Assembly (NCBI GenBank): GCA_030594815.1
Contig: JAUVEN010000009.1
Span: 1 to 44,817 of the forward strand
Reading direction: 5' to 3'
Length of the DNA: 44,817 bases
Source of the DNA: Gammaproteobacteria bacterium
Lineage (GTDB): Bacteria; Pseudomonadota; Gammaproteobacteria; UBA6429; Thiohalophilaceae
This document shows, piece by piece, positions 34,718 through 43,652 of the stretch. Every line of letters begins with the position of its first letter. Position 1 is the stretch's first letter. The notes under the pieces are model-generated. The model searched no databases and had not been told where the DNA came from. It saw only the letters and a list, made by a program, of their open reading frames with translations. The translations under genes were made by a program, and so were the position numbers.

Positions 34718-35728
34718 ATGAGTATTAACCATACGCAAACAATTGCTGTTTTAGGCGCAGGCTCGTGGGGTACTGCGCTTGCAATGTTGCTTGGACAAAA
34801 TAATCATAGCGTTAACCTTTGGTCTCACAATGCTGATCACGCAACAACCATGCAACAGGCTCGTAAAAACAATCGATATCTTGCTGGCCTTACCTTTCCT
34901 GAAAAATTAAATGTAAGCGCTGATCTTGAAGCTACAATCAAAGATGTCAGAGATATTCTGGTCGTTGTACCCAGTCACGCCTTTCGTCAAACACTCGAAT
35001 TACTAAAACCGTTAATTAATGATTCATACCGCATCTCCTGGGCAACAAAAGGTCTTGAGTCAGGTAGCTGCAAGCCTCTACATCAGGTTGCTACTGAAGT
35101 TTTAGGTAATGAAATATCACTTGCAGTTGTCTCTGGTCCTACCTTTGCCAAAGAAGTTGCGCAAGGTTTACCGGGAGCGGTCACGGTTGCCTCAAAAGAT
35201 CAAACACTTGCTTTAGACTGGGCACATTTACTTCATAATGATCATTTCCGTGCCTATACCAGTGAAGATATTATCGGTGTTGAAATTGGCGGTGCATGTA
35301 AAAATGTTATTGCCATTGCTGCGGGTATTGCAGATGGCATGGGCTTTGGTGCCAATGCACGTGCTGCCTTGATTGCCCGCGCGCTATCTGAAATAACACG
35401 ACTTGGTACTTCTTTAGGTGCAAAAAGTGAAACATTTACCGGCTTAACCGGACTAGGTGATTTAGTTCTCACCTGTACAGATGATCAATCACGTAATCGT
35501 CGTACCGGTATTGCACTGGGTGCAGGAAAAAATCTTGGTGATGTTATAAAAGAAATAGGTCAGGTTGTTGAAGGTGTCTCTACTGCAAAGGAAGTTGTTG
35601 CACTGGCACAAAAACAAAACATTGATATGCCAATTACTGAACAGGTTTTTAATGTTTTGTATAATGACTCATCGCCACAAGATGCGGTAGATGCGTTATT
35701 TAACAGAGCAATCACAAAAGAAAATTAA
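34718..35728 (+). CDS. gpsA: Glycerol-3-phosphate dehydrogenase [NAD(P)+]
   Basis: 336 residues (E. coli 339). NAD-binding GAGSWGTALAMLLGQN, then SGPTFAKEVAQGLPGAVTVAS, EIGGACKNVIAIAAGIADGMGFGANARAALI with the catalytic lysine, and GLTGLGDLVLTCTDDQSRNRRTG. It makes sn-glycerol 3-phosphate for phospholipid synthesis. It begins three bases after secB. Its stop codon overlaps that of the convergent hybrid kinase at a TTAA. Confidence 0.97.
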   Translation: MSINHTQTIAVLGAGSWGTALAMLLGQNNHSVNLWSHNADHATTMQQARKNNRYLAGLTFPEKLNVSADLEATIKDVRDILVVVPSHAFRQTLELLKPLINDSYRISWATKGLESGSCKPLHQVATEVLGNEISLAVVSGPTFAKEVAQGLPGAVTVASKDQTLALDWAHLLHNDHFRAYTSEDIIGVEIGGACKNVIAIAAGIADGMGFGANARAALIARALSEITRLGTSLGAKSETFTGLTGLGDLVLTCTDDQSRNRRTGIALGAGKNLGDVIKEIGQVVEGVSTAKEVVALAQKQNIDMPITEQVFNVLYNDSSPQDAVDALFNRAITKEN

Positions 35729-37494
35729 TCGAGCTTATCTTTTATAATAGCGATCAGGCTTTCAAAGCTAACCGGTTTCTCAACTAACACATCCATTCCT
35801 GCTGCGATATACGTCACACGTTCATCATTCATTACGCTTGCCGTCATTCCAATAATAGGAGCCTGACTCAACCCTTTTTCTTTTATTATTTTAGTTGCCT
35901 GAATACCATCCATCTCCGGCATGTGTACGTCCATTAAAATAACATCAACCTTATTGTTTTGTAGATAATCTACTGCTTCCTTACCATTTTCTGTAACAAT
36001 AACATCATGGCCTTTACCCATTAGCCAGGTCTTAACAGCTAGCTGGCTTATTTTGTCATCTTCAACCAATAAAATAACAATGGGTTGTAAAGAAATATCT
36101 ATTACCGCTTTTTCTTCTTTTACGTTGTTTTCTTCATCCATAGGAAAGAAAAAATCCAGAATAAAACGCGATCCCTCTCCTTCCGTAGATTCAACTTTTA
36201 TTTTTCCACCTAACGCATCAATAATTTTTTTACTAATAGGTAAACCTAAACCAACCCCTCTATTATAAATACGGGTTGAAAGCTGCTGAAAAGGTTCAAA
36301 AATACTTTCGAGTTTACTTTCAGGAATGCCCATACCTGTATCTGCTACTTCAATATGGAGTTTATAATTATTACCAAGCGGACTACCCTTCATTATGAAA
36401 TTTACTTCACCTTTTGAAGTAAACTTAACTGCATTATTAATTAAATTAATCACAACTTGTTTTAATCGAATATCGTCTGTAATTAAATAGCCTGGTAGTG
36501 CATTATCAATATCAATATTAAAATGAACCTCTTTGTCATCAAAGAGATACTCTACCTGCAATAAAATATCATCTAAAAAATCCCAGACCTTAAATGTTTT
36601 TGGATTTATTTCTAACTTGCCTGATTCAATTCTTGATAAATCGAGCAAGTCATCAATAAGACTCATCAAGATGCTGCCCGCACGATCTATCGACTGCAAA
36701 TATTCTCGTTGTTGCTCATCAAGTTCTGTAGTACGTAACACCTGAACTAAACTTAACATTCCATTCATCGGCGTCCGGATTTCATGACTCATGTTGGCTA
36801 AAAAAAGACTTTTTGTTTTGTTGGCTGCCTGTGCACCTTCTAAAACAAAATCCAGATTTTTTATCACCGCAGCCAAATCATAATTTTTATTTTCTAACTG
36901 AGTCTCATAATTTTTTATTTGCATGTTGTACACCCTGCTCAACAACCCAAAAACAATCAAACTAAAAATTGCTGTTTCAATTGCAGTGTCTGAAAGTTGT
37001 AAATCAAGATAGTAATGCGTTAATACAATTATAGTTATGGAAACAAGGGTAAGGAAATTACCAGGTCGCTCACCCAGCAGCATGTAGGTAAGATAAATAG
37101 CAACGTAAAACCAGGCGATACGAAATTCATCATGCGTGACTGTAACCAGTGCGATTGCAAAAACAGTCAGTGAAGCCAAAACCTGTGCCCAGGCAACTCT
37201 TCTATACCAAAGTTTATTTTTTCGTAATACTACGATGAGGAAAATATTATAAAATGCATAGGTAATATTGACGACTGGCTGTATTTCACCAATGTCCATC
37301 AACTTTAATAAACCCAGGCTACCGATCAACGCACCAAAAAACAGCGAAATGACCATGAAATAATTAAGCGTGCGAAATCTGAATTTCAGCTGACCTTCTG
37401 ATTCATAAAAATCAAAACCACTGGTCAAAAAATTAGAAAATGTAAAACCTTTAATGTCTGCATACCCCTTTATGCTACGCACATAGCTGCCCAA
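35725..37494 (-). CDS. Hybrid histidine kinase (membrane sensor, HisKA, HATPase, receiver)
   Basis: 589 residues as drawn. Residues ~48-195 hold about five or six membrane helices (YFMVISLFFGALIGSLGLL, AWFYVAIYLTYMLLG, FLTLVSITIIVLTHYYL). Next are a short coiled coil, HisKA (FLANMSHEIRTPMNGMLSLVQVL), HATPase (LINNAVKFTSKG, ADTGMGIPESKLESIFEPF, GVGLGLPISKKIIDALGG) and a C-terminal receiver with the phospho-aspartate in VDVILMDVHMPEMDG and lysine in VLVEKPV. This architecture usually needs an Hpt partner; two orphan Hpt genes lie in the window. The start is uncertain: the frame opens with TTG at 37494, GTG 37482 is an alternative, and no ATG occurs before the first membrane helix. Confidence 0.9.
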   Translation of the reverse strand: MGSYVRSIKGYADIKGFTFSNFLTSGFDFYESEGQLKFRFRTLNYFMVISLFFGALIGSLGLLKLMDIGEIQPVVNITYAFYNIFLIVVLRKNKLWYRRVAWAQVLASLTVFAIALVTVTHDEFRIAWFYVAIYLTYMLLGERPGNFLTLVSITIIVLTHYYLDLQLSDTAIETAIFSLIVFGLLSRVYNMQIKNYETQLENKNYDLAAVIKNLDFVLEGAQAANKTKSLFLANMSHEIRTPMNGMLSLVQVLRTTELDEQQREYLQSIDRAGSILMSLIDDLLDLSRIESGKLEINPKTFKVWDFLDDILLQVEYLFDDKEVHFNIDIDNALPGYLITDDIRLKQVVINLINNAVKFTSKGEVNFIMKGSPLGNNYKLHIEVADTGMGIPESKLESIFEPFQQLSTRIYNRGVGLGLPISKKIIDALGGKIKVESTEGEGSRFILDFFFPMDEENNVKEEKAVIDISLQPIVILLVEDDKISQLAVKTWLMGKGHDVIVTENGKEAVDYLQNNKVDVILMDVHMPEMDGIQATKIIKEKGLSQAPIIGMTASVMNDERVTYIAAGMDVLVEKPVSFESLIAIIKDKLD

Positions 37495-37534
37495 ATTATA
37501 ACCATATTTTCGGTTATTTTAACTACTGCAAACC

Positions 37535-37999
37535 CTATACACTGCCTTTAAATTCTAACTGTCGCCATGCTTCATACACCATTAAGCTAACCGCATTCGA
37601 TAAATTTAAGCTGCGATTCGTTGGTTGCATGGGAATACGTAATACATTGTCCTGGCCTAAATTTTCTCTTACCTCTTCAGGTAAGCCGCGTGTTTCCGGG
37701 CCAAAGAGAAAAGCATCCCCTTCTTTATATTGTATGTCATGCACGTACTTCTGACCTTTGGTTGAGATCCCAAATACACGAGTTGGCTGCACTTTTTCTA
37801 CAAACTCATCTAAAGAGTCGTATTCCTGTACAGCAGCGAACTCATGGTAATCAAGTCCCGCTCGACGCAGTTTTTTATCATCCATATCAAATCCCAATGG
37901 ACGAATAAGATGTAGCTGTGTGCCCGTATTTGCACACAAACGAATAATATTACCTGTATTTGCGGGAATCTCGGGTTCAAAAAGAACAATATGAAACAT
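37535..37999 (-). CDS. trmL: tRNA (cytidine/uridine-34 2'-O)-methyltransferase TrmL
   Basis: 154 residues (E. coli 157) of the SPOUT methyltransferase class. FHIVLFEPEIPANTGNIIRLCANTGTQLHLIRPLGFDMDDKKLRRAGLDYHEF at the N-terminus, and the knot motifs LFGPETRGLPEEV and RIPMQPTNRSLNLSNAVSLMVYEAWRQL. It methylates the wobble nucleotide of certain tRNA-Leu isoacceptors. Its place near gpsA matches the enterobacterial secB-gpsA-cysE-trmL order, here inverted and with a kinase replacing cysE. Confidence 0.95.
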   Translation of the reverse strand: MFHIVLFEPEIPANTGNIIRLCANTGTQLHLIRPLGFDMDDKKLRRAGLDYHEFAAVQEYDSLDEFVEKVQPTRVFGISTKGQKYVHDIQYKEGDAFLFGPETRGLPEEVRENLGQDNVLRIPMQPTNRSLNLSNAVSLMVYEAWRQLEFKGSV

Positions 38000-38028
38000 T
38001 AATTATTACCTAACAAATCAAAATCTTA

Positions 38029-38235
38029 ACGCAAAGGCGCAAAGAACGCGGAGTGCCGCAAAGAGAAACATAATAAAGTATTTAGTTACAACACGCTCTC
38101 TTCAAAAATAAACATTAACGCCTAATATCATTCCTGCTTGCCAAAGGAATAGCTAGATGTCGTCATTCCATACATATTTATATCTTTAATTTCATATACT
38201 TTGCGATTCTTTGCGCCCTTTGCGCCTTTGCGTTG
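38029..38235. repeat. Long inverted repeat (GCAAAGGCGCAAAG arms)
   Basis: The left arm AACGCAAAGGCGCAAAGAAC (from 38029) pairs with the right arm, whose reverse complement starts AACGCAAAGGCGCAAAGGGC (38199-38235). About 130 bases of AT-rich DNA lie between. The design (purine-rich ~30-base arms around a variable loop) is like the CACGAAG copies at 14937 and 16437, with different arm sequence. The right arm ends 33 bases before the downstream gene start. Confidence 0.8.
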
Positions 38236-38268
38236 AAGTCTTTTGACTTTCCTTGTATCTTCTCGGAT

Positions 38269-39210
38269 ATGACTATAAAGAACAAAGACTTACTGAAAAC
38301 TGAATTTTGCGGCATGAATTTCAATACCCCGCTGGTGCTTTTATCTGGCTGTGTGGGTTTTGGCGAAGAATACACCCGGGTAGAAGGATTTTCGAATAAA
38401 GATGTCGGCGCGGTTTGCCTTAAAGGCACCACGGTTGAACCTCGTTTAGGCAACAAACCACACCGAGTAATTGAAACGCCGATGGGCATGATAAATGCGA
38501 TTGGTTTACAAAATCCTGGTGCGGATCATGTCATTAACAAAATACTGCCTGAACTCCCGTTTAAAGAAACACGCTTTATTGCCAATTTATCTGGTTCCAC
38601 CATTGAAGATTATGCCGAAATTGCCAAAATGTTCGATGACACTGATATTGATGCGGTAGAAATCAATATTTCCTGCCCAAATGTAAAGTGTGGAGGTATG
38701 GCTTTCGGTAATGATCCTGAAATGTCTGCACGCGTGGTTGAAGTCTGCCGTAAAGCCACCAGCAAACCCATTATTACCAAACTTTCACCGAATCAAACTG
38801 ATATTGCTGAAAATGCACGCCGTTGTATTGAAGCCGGTACTGATGGTTTTGCTGTTATTAATACCATGATGGGCATGGCGATAGATATTGATTCGCGCGA
38901 ACCGATCATTGGTAATAACCAGGGTGGCTTATCCGGCCCTGCAATTAAACCCATCGCTTTACTTAAAACACACCAGGTTTCGCAAGTGTGCCGCGAACAC
39001 AATATTCCGATCATTGGTCAGGGTGGTATTACTACTGCAGAAGATGCGATTGAATTTTTGATTGCCGGTGCAACCGGTATTGGAGTGGGTACAGCACTCT
39101 TTTATGACCCTCTAGTCTGCAAAAAAATTAATGATGGCATCGCGGATTATTTACGCAAGCATAATTTAAATAACGTTTCCGAATTGGTGGGTACTTTAAC
39201 TTTAAATTAA
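38269..39210 (+). CDS. Dihydroorotate dehydrogenase, class 1 (1B-like) catalytic subunit
   Basis: 313 residues from the ATG at 38269 (MTIKNKDLL); an in-frame TTG at 38233 lies in the repeat arm and is rejected. Motifs: VLLSGCVGFGEEY, MGMINAIGLQNPG, INISCPNVKCGGMAFG with the cysteine base typical of class 1 enzymes (class 2 uses serine), TKLSPNQTDI, GLSGPAIKPIALL and IIGQGGITTAEDA. Class 1B enzymes use an FeS-flavin partner PyrK, which is not adjacent. Most gammaproteobacteria use membrane-bound class 2 PyrD, so this could be a substitute, a second copy, or a related enzyme of pyrimidine or flavin metabolism. No long N-terminal membrane extension is seen. Confidence 0.85.
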   Translation: MTIKNKDLLKTEFCGMNFNTPLVLLSGCVGFGEEYTRVEGFSNKDVGAVCLKGTTVEPRLGNKPHRVIETPMGMINAIGLQNPGADHVINKILPELPFKETRFIANLSGSTIEDYAEIAKMFDDTDIDAVEINISCPNVKCGGMAFGNDPEMSARVVEVCRKATSKPIITKLSPNQTDIAENARRCIEAGTDGFAVINTMMGMAIDIDSREPIIGNNQGGLSGPAIKPIALLKTHQVSQVCREHNIPIIGQGGITTAEDAIEFLIAGATGIGVGTALFYDPLVCKKINDGIADYLRKHNLNNVSELVGTLTLN

Positions 39211-39294
39211 ACTCATCAATTTCTGTAAAGCGCCGATATAAAAGGCATAAATCAACAATAATACGGCATGATGTAGTATTTTCAGGAACCCATT

Positions 39295-41046
39295 ATGGCA
39301 GCCACCGCACCACGTAAAAAAATTCGACTCGGTGATTTACTCGTTGAGAAAGGTCTTATTACTGAAGACCAACTCATGCAGTCATTGGCAGCACAAAAGA
39401 AAACAGGTCAAAAACTGGGTCGCACATTAATTTTAAGTGGCCTGGTGACTGAAGAACAAATGCTTGAGTTGCTCTCTACTCAACTGCAAGTCCCCTTTAT
39501 AGATCTCAAACAATATAATTATGATGCTGAAACCATTCAGATCATCCCAGAAACGTTGGCGCGTCGCTATCGTGTTGTATCTCTAAAGAAAAATCCTGAT
39601 GGCAGCCTGCTTGTTGGTATGGCAGACCCCACAGATATTTTTGCTTACGATGAACTATCCAAACAACTTAAATGCCATTTACATCTTGCGGTCGCACGTG
39701 AGTCAGAAATCATGTCGACCATTGATATGGTCTACCGTCGTACCAGTGAAATTTCAGACTTGGCAGAAGAACTCGGTGATGAACTTGCTGAAACCGATAT
39801 TGATCTACAAGAACTGGTTCAGAGTGAAGATGTCGCAAACGCACCTGTAGTAAAACTACTGCAATCGATTTTTGAAGATGCTGTTCAAATTGGTGCATCG
39901 GATATTCACATCGAACCGGATGAAAGTGTTTTACGTATTCGCACCCGTGTTGATGGCATCTTGCAAGAACAAGTTATGAAAGAAAAACGCATTGCCAGTG
40001 CCCTTGTCTCTCGTTTAAAACTCATGGCCGGTTTAAATATTTCTGAACGCCGTATTCCGCAAGATGGCCGTTTTAATATTCGTGTGCGTGATCGAAGCAT
40101 TGATGTTCGTCTTTCAACTATGCCTATTCAAAATGGCGAATCGGTTGTTATGCGTTTACTTGATCAATCCGGTAATGCTTTGGTACTTGATCAATTGGGT
40201 ATGAATCCGGACTTACTCACTCACTTTAGAAGAAACATTCATCGCCCGCATGGCATGATCCTCGTTACCGGCCCAACCGGTAGTGGTAAAACAACAACGT
40301 TATATGCTGCTCTGTCTGAGTTAAATAAAGCTGAAAAGAAAATCATAACTGTTGAAGATCCGGTGGAATATCGATTACCACGAATCAACCAGGTACAAGT
40401 AAACAATAAAATTGGATTAGACTTTGCAACTGTTCTTCGTTCTGCATTACGACAAGATCCTGACATCATACTGGTGGGCGAGATGCGTGATCAGGAAACA
40501 GCCTCTATTGGTTTACGAGCTTCTATAACGGGTCACATGGTTTTATCTACCTTACACACCAATGATGCTATCTCAACAGTTAATCGATTAATTGATATGG
40601 GTGCCGAAGGTTTTCTTGTCGCTACTGCATTACGTGCTGTGCTGGCACAACGTTTAGTGCGAAAAATTTGTAAAAGCTGTAAGACTGAATACACACCAGA
40701 GAAACAAGAAACCGTTTGGTTATATAGTTTGTTAGGTGAAAATGCAGATAATGCTACATTTTATCACGGCACGGGTTGTCCACATTGTAATAACACCGGT
40801 TATCGTGGACGTGTTGGTGTATTCGAATTTCTGGAAATTGATGATCAGCTTGCAGATGATTTACGTCGTGAAGATTCTGCTGCTTTTGCTAAACATGCAA
40901 AGGCCAGCCCTAGCTTCAGACCTTTTTCACGACATGCTATGGAGTATGCAACACAAGGTATAACATCACTTGAAGAAGTTATCCGGGTAACCGGTATGAT
41001 TGAAGAAGATCTTGATGAACCTGAATTTCAACTAGAAAACAAATAA
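39295..41046 (+). CDS. mshE: MSHA pilus extension ATPase MshE with c-di-GMP-binding N-terminus
   Basis: 583 residues, GspE/PilB family. The N-terminus carries the tandem MshEN motif that binds cyclic-di-GMP: residues 11-34 (RLGDLLVEKGLITEDQ...Q), a five-residue linker KKTGQ, then residues 40-63 (KLGRTLILSGLVTEEQ...Q). The ATPase part has Walker A GPTGSGKTTT, Asp box ITVEDPVEYRL, Walker B DIILVGEMRD, His box STLHTND and the zinc tetracysteine CKSC...GCPHCNNTGYRGR. It powers assembly of mannose-sensitive-haemagglutinin-type pili. A ribosome site, CAGGAACCC, precedes ATG 39295. Confidence 0.95.
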   Translation: MAATAPRKKIRLGDLLVEKGLITEDQLMQSLAAQKKTGQKLGRTLILSGLVTEEQMLELLSTQLQVPFIDLKQYNYDAETIQIIPETLARRYRVVSLKKNPDGSLLVGMADPTDIFAYDELSKQLKCHLHLAVARESEIMSTIDMVYRRTSEISDLAEELGDELAETDIDLQELVQSEDVANAPVVKLLQSIFEDAVQIGASDIHIEPDESVLRIRTRVDGILQEQVMKEKRIASALVSRLKLMAGLNISERRIPQDGRFNIRVRDRSIDVRLSTMPIQNGESVVMRLLDQSGNALVLDQLGMNPDLLTHFRRNIHRPHGMILVTGPTGSGKTTTLYAALSELNKAEKKIITVEDPVEYRLPRINQVQVNNKIGLDFATVLRSALRQDPDIILVGEMRDQETASIGLRASITGHMVLSTLHTNDAISTVNRLIDMGAEGFLVATALRAVLAQRLVRKICKSCKTEYTPEKQETVWLYSLLGENADNATFYHGTGCPHCNNTGYRGRVGVFEFLEIDDQLADDLRREDSAAFAKHAKASPSFRPFSRHAMEYATQGITSLEEVIRVTGMIEEDLDEPEFQLENK

Positions 41047-41079
41047 TAAATACCTGCGGGAACAAACATAAAATAAATC

Positions 41080-42315
41080 ATGCCTATTTTTGAATACAAA
41101 GGTCGTAACAATCAGGGCCAGTCTGTTGATGGTAATATTGAAGCCAACTCTGCCGATGCCGTGGCAACGCAACTTTTAAACACCGGCATTACCCCTATTG
41201 ATATTACTCAAGCTACAAAAGAACAGGTTTCAAAAGATAACAATAGCTTAAATTTCGATTTCAATAAAAATAAAAAACCGACAATTGATGATTTAGTTTT
41301 GTTCTCCCGACAAATGTATACCCTGCTGCGAGCGGGTGTACCTATTATACGTTCTATTACCGGTCTTGCTGACACAACACGTAATCAGGTTCTACAAAAA
41401 ACGTTACACAGTTTACGCATTGAGATTGAAGGTGGTCACGAACTTTCAACCGCGTTAGCACAACATCCCGATATTTTTTCTCACCTCTTTATCAGCATGG
41501 TACAGGTTGGTGAAAATACCGGTAATCTTGATGAGGTGTTCTTACAAATTTCAGGCTATCTGGAAAGAGAAAAGAATACTAAAGATCAAATCAAAGCAGC
41601 AATGCGTTATCCCACATTTGTTATTATTGCAATCGCCATTGCCATGTTTATTATTAACATGTGGGTCATACCTACCTTTGCAAAAGTGTTTGCCGGCTTC
41701 GGAGCTGAACTTCCATTGCCCACACGAATTTTACTTGGCATATCTGAGTTCACTGTTAATTACTGGTATGTTATTGCTGGCATTTTATTTATTACACTTT
41801 TCTCAATACGCTATTATATTAAGACTGAAAAAGGACACTGGCAGTGGGATCGCTTAATGACGCGTATTCCGATCATTGGAAGTATTGTCTTGCGTGCAAC
41901 ACTTGCGCGTTTTGCACGTTCATTCTCAATGTCTTTAAGTGCAGGCGTTCCTTTAGTAACTGGACTCACGCTGGTATCTCGCGCTGTTGATAATGTTTAT
42001 GTTGGTGGACATATCGCTGATATGCGTAATGGTGTTGAACGCGGTGATACCTTAACGCGTACTGCTGCGGCCACAGAAATGTTTACTCCGCTTGTTATCC
42101 AAATGCTTACCGTTGGTGAAGAAACCGGTAATGTCGATGACATGCTTACAGAAGTCGCAGACTTTTATGATCGTGAAGTTGATTATGATGTTAAAAACCT
42201 CACCAGCGCCATCGAACCCATTCTGATTGTTTTTATTGGTGCCATGGTGCTGGTACTTGCCTTAGGTGTATTCCTGCCAATGTGGGATCTCGCTGGTGCA
42301 GCGCAGGGACATTAG
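41080..42315 (+). CDS. mshG: MSHA pilus inner-membrane platform protein MshG (PilC/GspF family)
   Basis: 411 residues with two T2SF domains. PIFEYKGRNNQGQSVDGNIEA is the family N-terminus. LVLFSRQMYTLLRAGVPIIRSITGLADT and the second-domain ARFARSFSMSLSAGVPLVTGLTLVSRAV each precede an LVIQMLTVGEETGNVD-type stretch. Membrane helices are near 170-190, 220-240 and at the end (LIVFIGAMVLVLALGVFLPMWDL). It is the assembly platform that the ATPase MshE acts on. It is 33 bases after mshE and one base before the next reading frame. Confidence 0.95.
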   Translation: MPIFEYKGRNNQGQSVDGNIEANSADAVATQLLNTGITPIDITQATKEQVSKDNNSLNFDFNKNKKPTIDDLVLFSRQMYTLLRAGVPIIRSITGLADTTRNQVLQKTLHSLRIEIEGGHELSTALAQHPDIFSHLFISMVQVGENTGNLDEVFLQISGYLEREKNTKDQIKAAMRYPTFVIIAIAIAMFIINMWVIPTFAKVFAGFGAELPLPTRILLGISEFTVNYWYVIAGILFITLFSIRYYIKTEKGHWQWDRLMTRIPIIGSIVLRATLARFARSFSMSLSAGVPLVTGLTLVSRAVDNVYVGGHIADMRNGVERGDTLTRTAAATEMFTPLVIQMLTVGEETGNVDDMLTEVADFYDREVDYDVKNLTSAIEPILIVFIGAMVLVLALGVFLPMWDLAGAAQGH

Positions 42316-42316
42316 A

Positions 42317-42877
42317 GTGCAATCAATCCCAATTATGAATCAACAACAAGGTTTTACCTTGCTTGAGCTTGTTGTGGTTATTATTATCATTTCTATTCTG
42401 GGTTTATTTGCAATCGATCGTATTTTTGCAATTCGTATCGCCGCAGAACAAGCAGCAGTTAAACAACTTGTTGGCACGATTAAAAGTGCATTAGGACTTG
42501 AAGTTGCACGACTTGCGCTTGCTGGAAAAATGTCTGCTGTTGCTAAGCTGGATAAATCAAATCCTTTACTGCTTCTCTCACAAATCCCTAATAATTATAT
42601 TGGTGAAAAAAATAACGGTAAAAAAATTACTGATCCCGGTGTTTGGTATTTCGATAAAAAACAAAAAACACTTGTTTATAATGTTCTTTACTCAGAAAAT
42701 TTTAAAACAACGCTAAAAGGTTTGCCACGCATTCGACATCGCATCAAACTTGTTTATAACGATCGAAATAAAAATAGACGCTTTGATTTACGCACCGATG
42801 GAATAGCCGGCCTTGATCTCGTTCCGCAGGATAAGTTTAGCTGGAATGTAAATGAAGCTGTCATTGCAAGAGAATAA
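42317..42877 (+). CDS. Type IV prepilin-like protein of the MSHA locus
   Basis: A class III-signal prepilin. The processing site is G/FTLLELVVVIIIISILGLFA with Glu at +5. I use the GTG at 42317 because CAGGG lies eight bases upstream; the ATG at 42335 would give a shorter leader (MNQQQG) and is a real alternative. The mature part (~175 residues) is a pseudopilin with a basic C-terminal domain (RIRHRIKLVYNDRNKNRRFDLRTDG) and no cysteine pair. It corresponds by position to the mshF/mshB part of Vibrio MSHA operons, but I cannot choose between them. Confidence 0.85.
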   Translation: MQSIPIMNQQQGFTLLELVVVIIIISILGLFAIDRIFAIRIAAEQAAVKQLVGTIKSALGLEVARLALAGKMSAVAKLDKSNPLLLLSQIPNNYIGEKNNGKKITDPGVWYFDKKQKTLVYNVLYSENFKTTLKGLPRIRHRIKLVYNDRNKNRRFDLRTDGIAGLDLVPQDKFSWNVNEAVIARE

Positions 42878-42891
42878 CTTGACCGTGGCAT

Positions 42892-43024
42892 AAAATCGTA
42901 TGGAACGATTTTGAACAAGCTTTGCTTGATCCGAAGGACGTAGGGCAGGAAGCCCGTAGTAATCTCATGATGGATATAGCTCTATTTTGGAGATTGCTTC
43001 GTCGCTACGCTTCTCGCAATGACA
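42892..43024. repeat. Cluster of small palindromic repeats inside the MSHA locus
   Basis: In order: AAAATCGT-ATGGA-ACGATTTT (42892-42912), CAAGC-TTT-GCTTG, TAGGGCAGGAAGCCCGTA near 42941-42958 (compare 15583), and GGAGATTGCTTCGTCGC...CTCGCAATGACA (42989-43024), a repeat type common in proteobacterial intergenic DNA. Probably accumulated mobile palindromes. Confidence 0.65.
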
Positions 43025-43049
43025 GATTAACTAAAAGAGACATTAAATT

Positions 43050-43652
43050 ATGAATACCATGCTTTCAGAAATCCTATTTGATGCCAGTCTTTTATTTATC
43101 GTTACTGGTACATTTGTCGGGCTTATTTTAGGATTAGGATTAATTCTTGCACCAACTATAACGCTAAAATTCAACGAAAAAATTAATACTCGGATTTCAA
43201 TGAGAGAGAAAACAAAAGCCATTGAAAAACCGATTAGATCTGAACCCCTTTTTTATAAACACTCAAAAATTAGCGGTGCAATACTCGTCATCGGTTCTAT
43301 ATTCGTACTTTATACCCTCGAAACATTTAATGCTTATTCACTAATACCGCACTTGCCAAAAAGTATTTCAGCACCTGCTTGGGAATGGATCATACAATCA
43401 GCTGAGATCTTCCTTTTTATCTCCTGTGTTTTTATTTTAGTATTTGGCCTAATCGTTTTTATTCGCCCCAGCATGATAAAAAACTTTGAACAAGTGGCAA
43501 ATCACTGGATTTCGACCCGAAAAGGATTCTCTAAAATGAGTACTGATATCGATATCACTAATAAGTTGGTGAATACTTACCCTCGAACCTTTGGTGCTTT
43601 TATTAGCATTTTTTCACTTATTGTCTTATTTTTCCTGCTTCCCGGATTCTAG
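43050..43652 (+). CDS. Four-helix membrane protein of unknown function within the MSHA locus
   Basis: 200 residues with four predicted membrane helices (LLFIVTGTFVGLILGLGLIL, SGAILVIGSIFVLYTL, IFLFISCVFILVFGLIVFI, FGAFISIFSLIVLFFLLPGF). It looks like an internal duplication. In each half a helix is followed by a soluble stretch with a similar layout (PTITLKFNEKINTRISMREK in the first, PSMIKNFEQVANHWISTRKG in the second), then a short basic segment and another helix. No family is recognised. It is not part of known MSHA operons and is preceded by repeats, so it may be an insertion. Confidence 0.7.
   Translation: MNTMLSEILFDASLLFIVTGTFVGLILGLGLILAPTITLKFNEKINTRISMREKTKAIEKPIRSEPLFYKHSKISGAILVIGSIFVLYTLETFNAYSLIPHLPKSISAPAWEWIIQSAEIFLFISCVFILVFGLIVFIRPSMIKNFEQVANHWISTRKGFSKMSTDIDITNKLVNTYPRTFGAFISIFSLIVLFFLLPGF

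Noticed and set aside
35719-35735. Overlapping stop codons of gpsA and the hybrid kinase as a functional element
   Set aside because: A shared TTAA at convergent gene ends is a common by-product of compact packing; no hairpin or T run is present.
38233-38268. Upstream TTG start for the dihydroorotate dehydrogenase
   Set aside because: The codon lies in the right arm of an inverted repeat and has no ribosome site; ATG 38269 gives a family-typical N-terminus.
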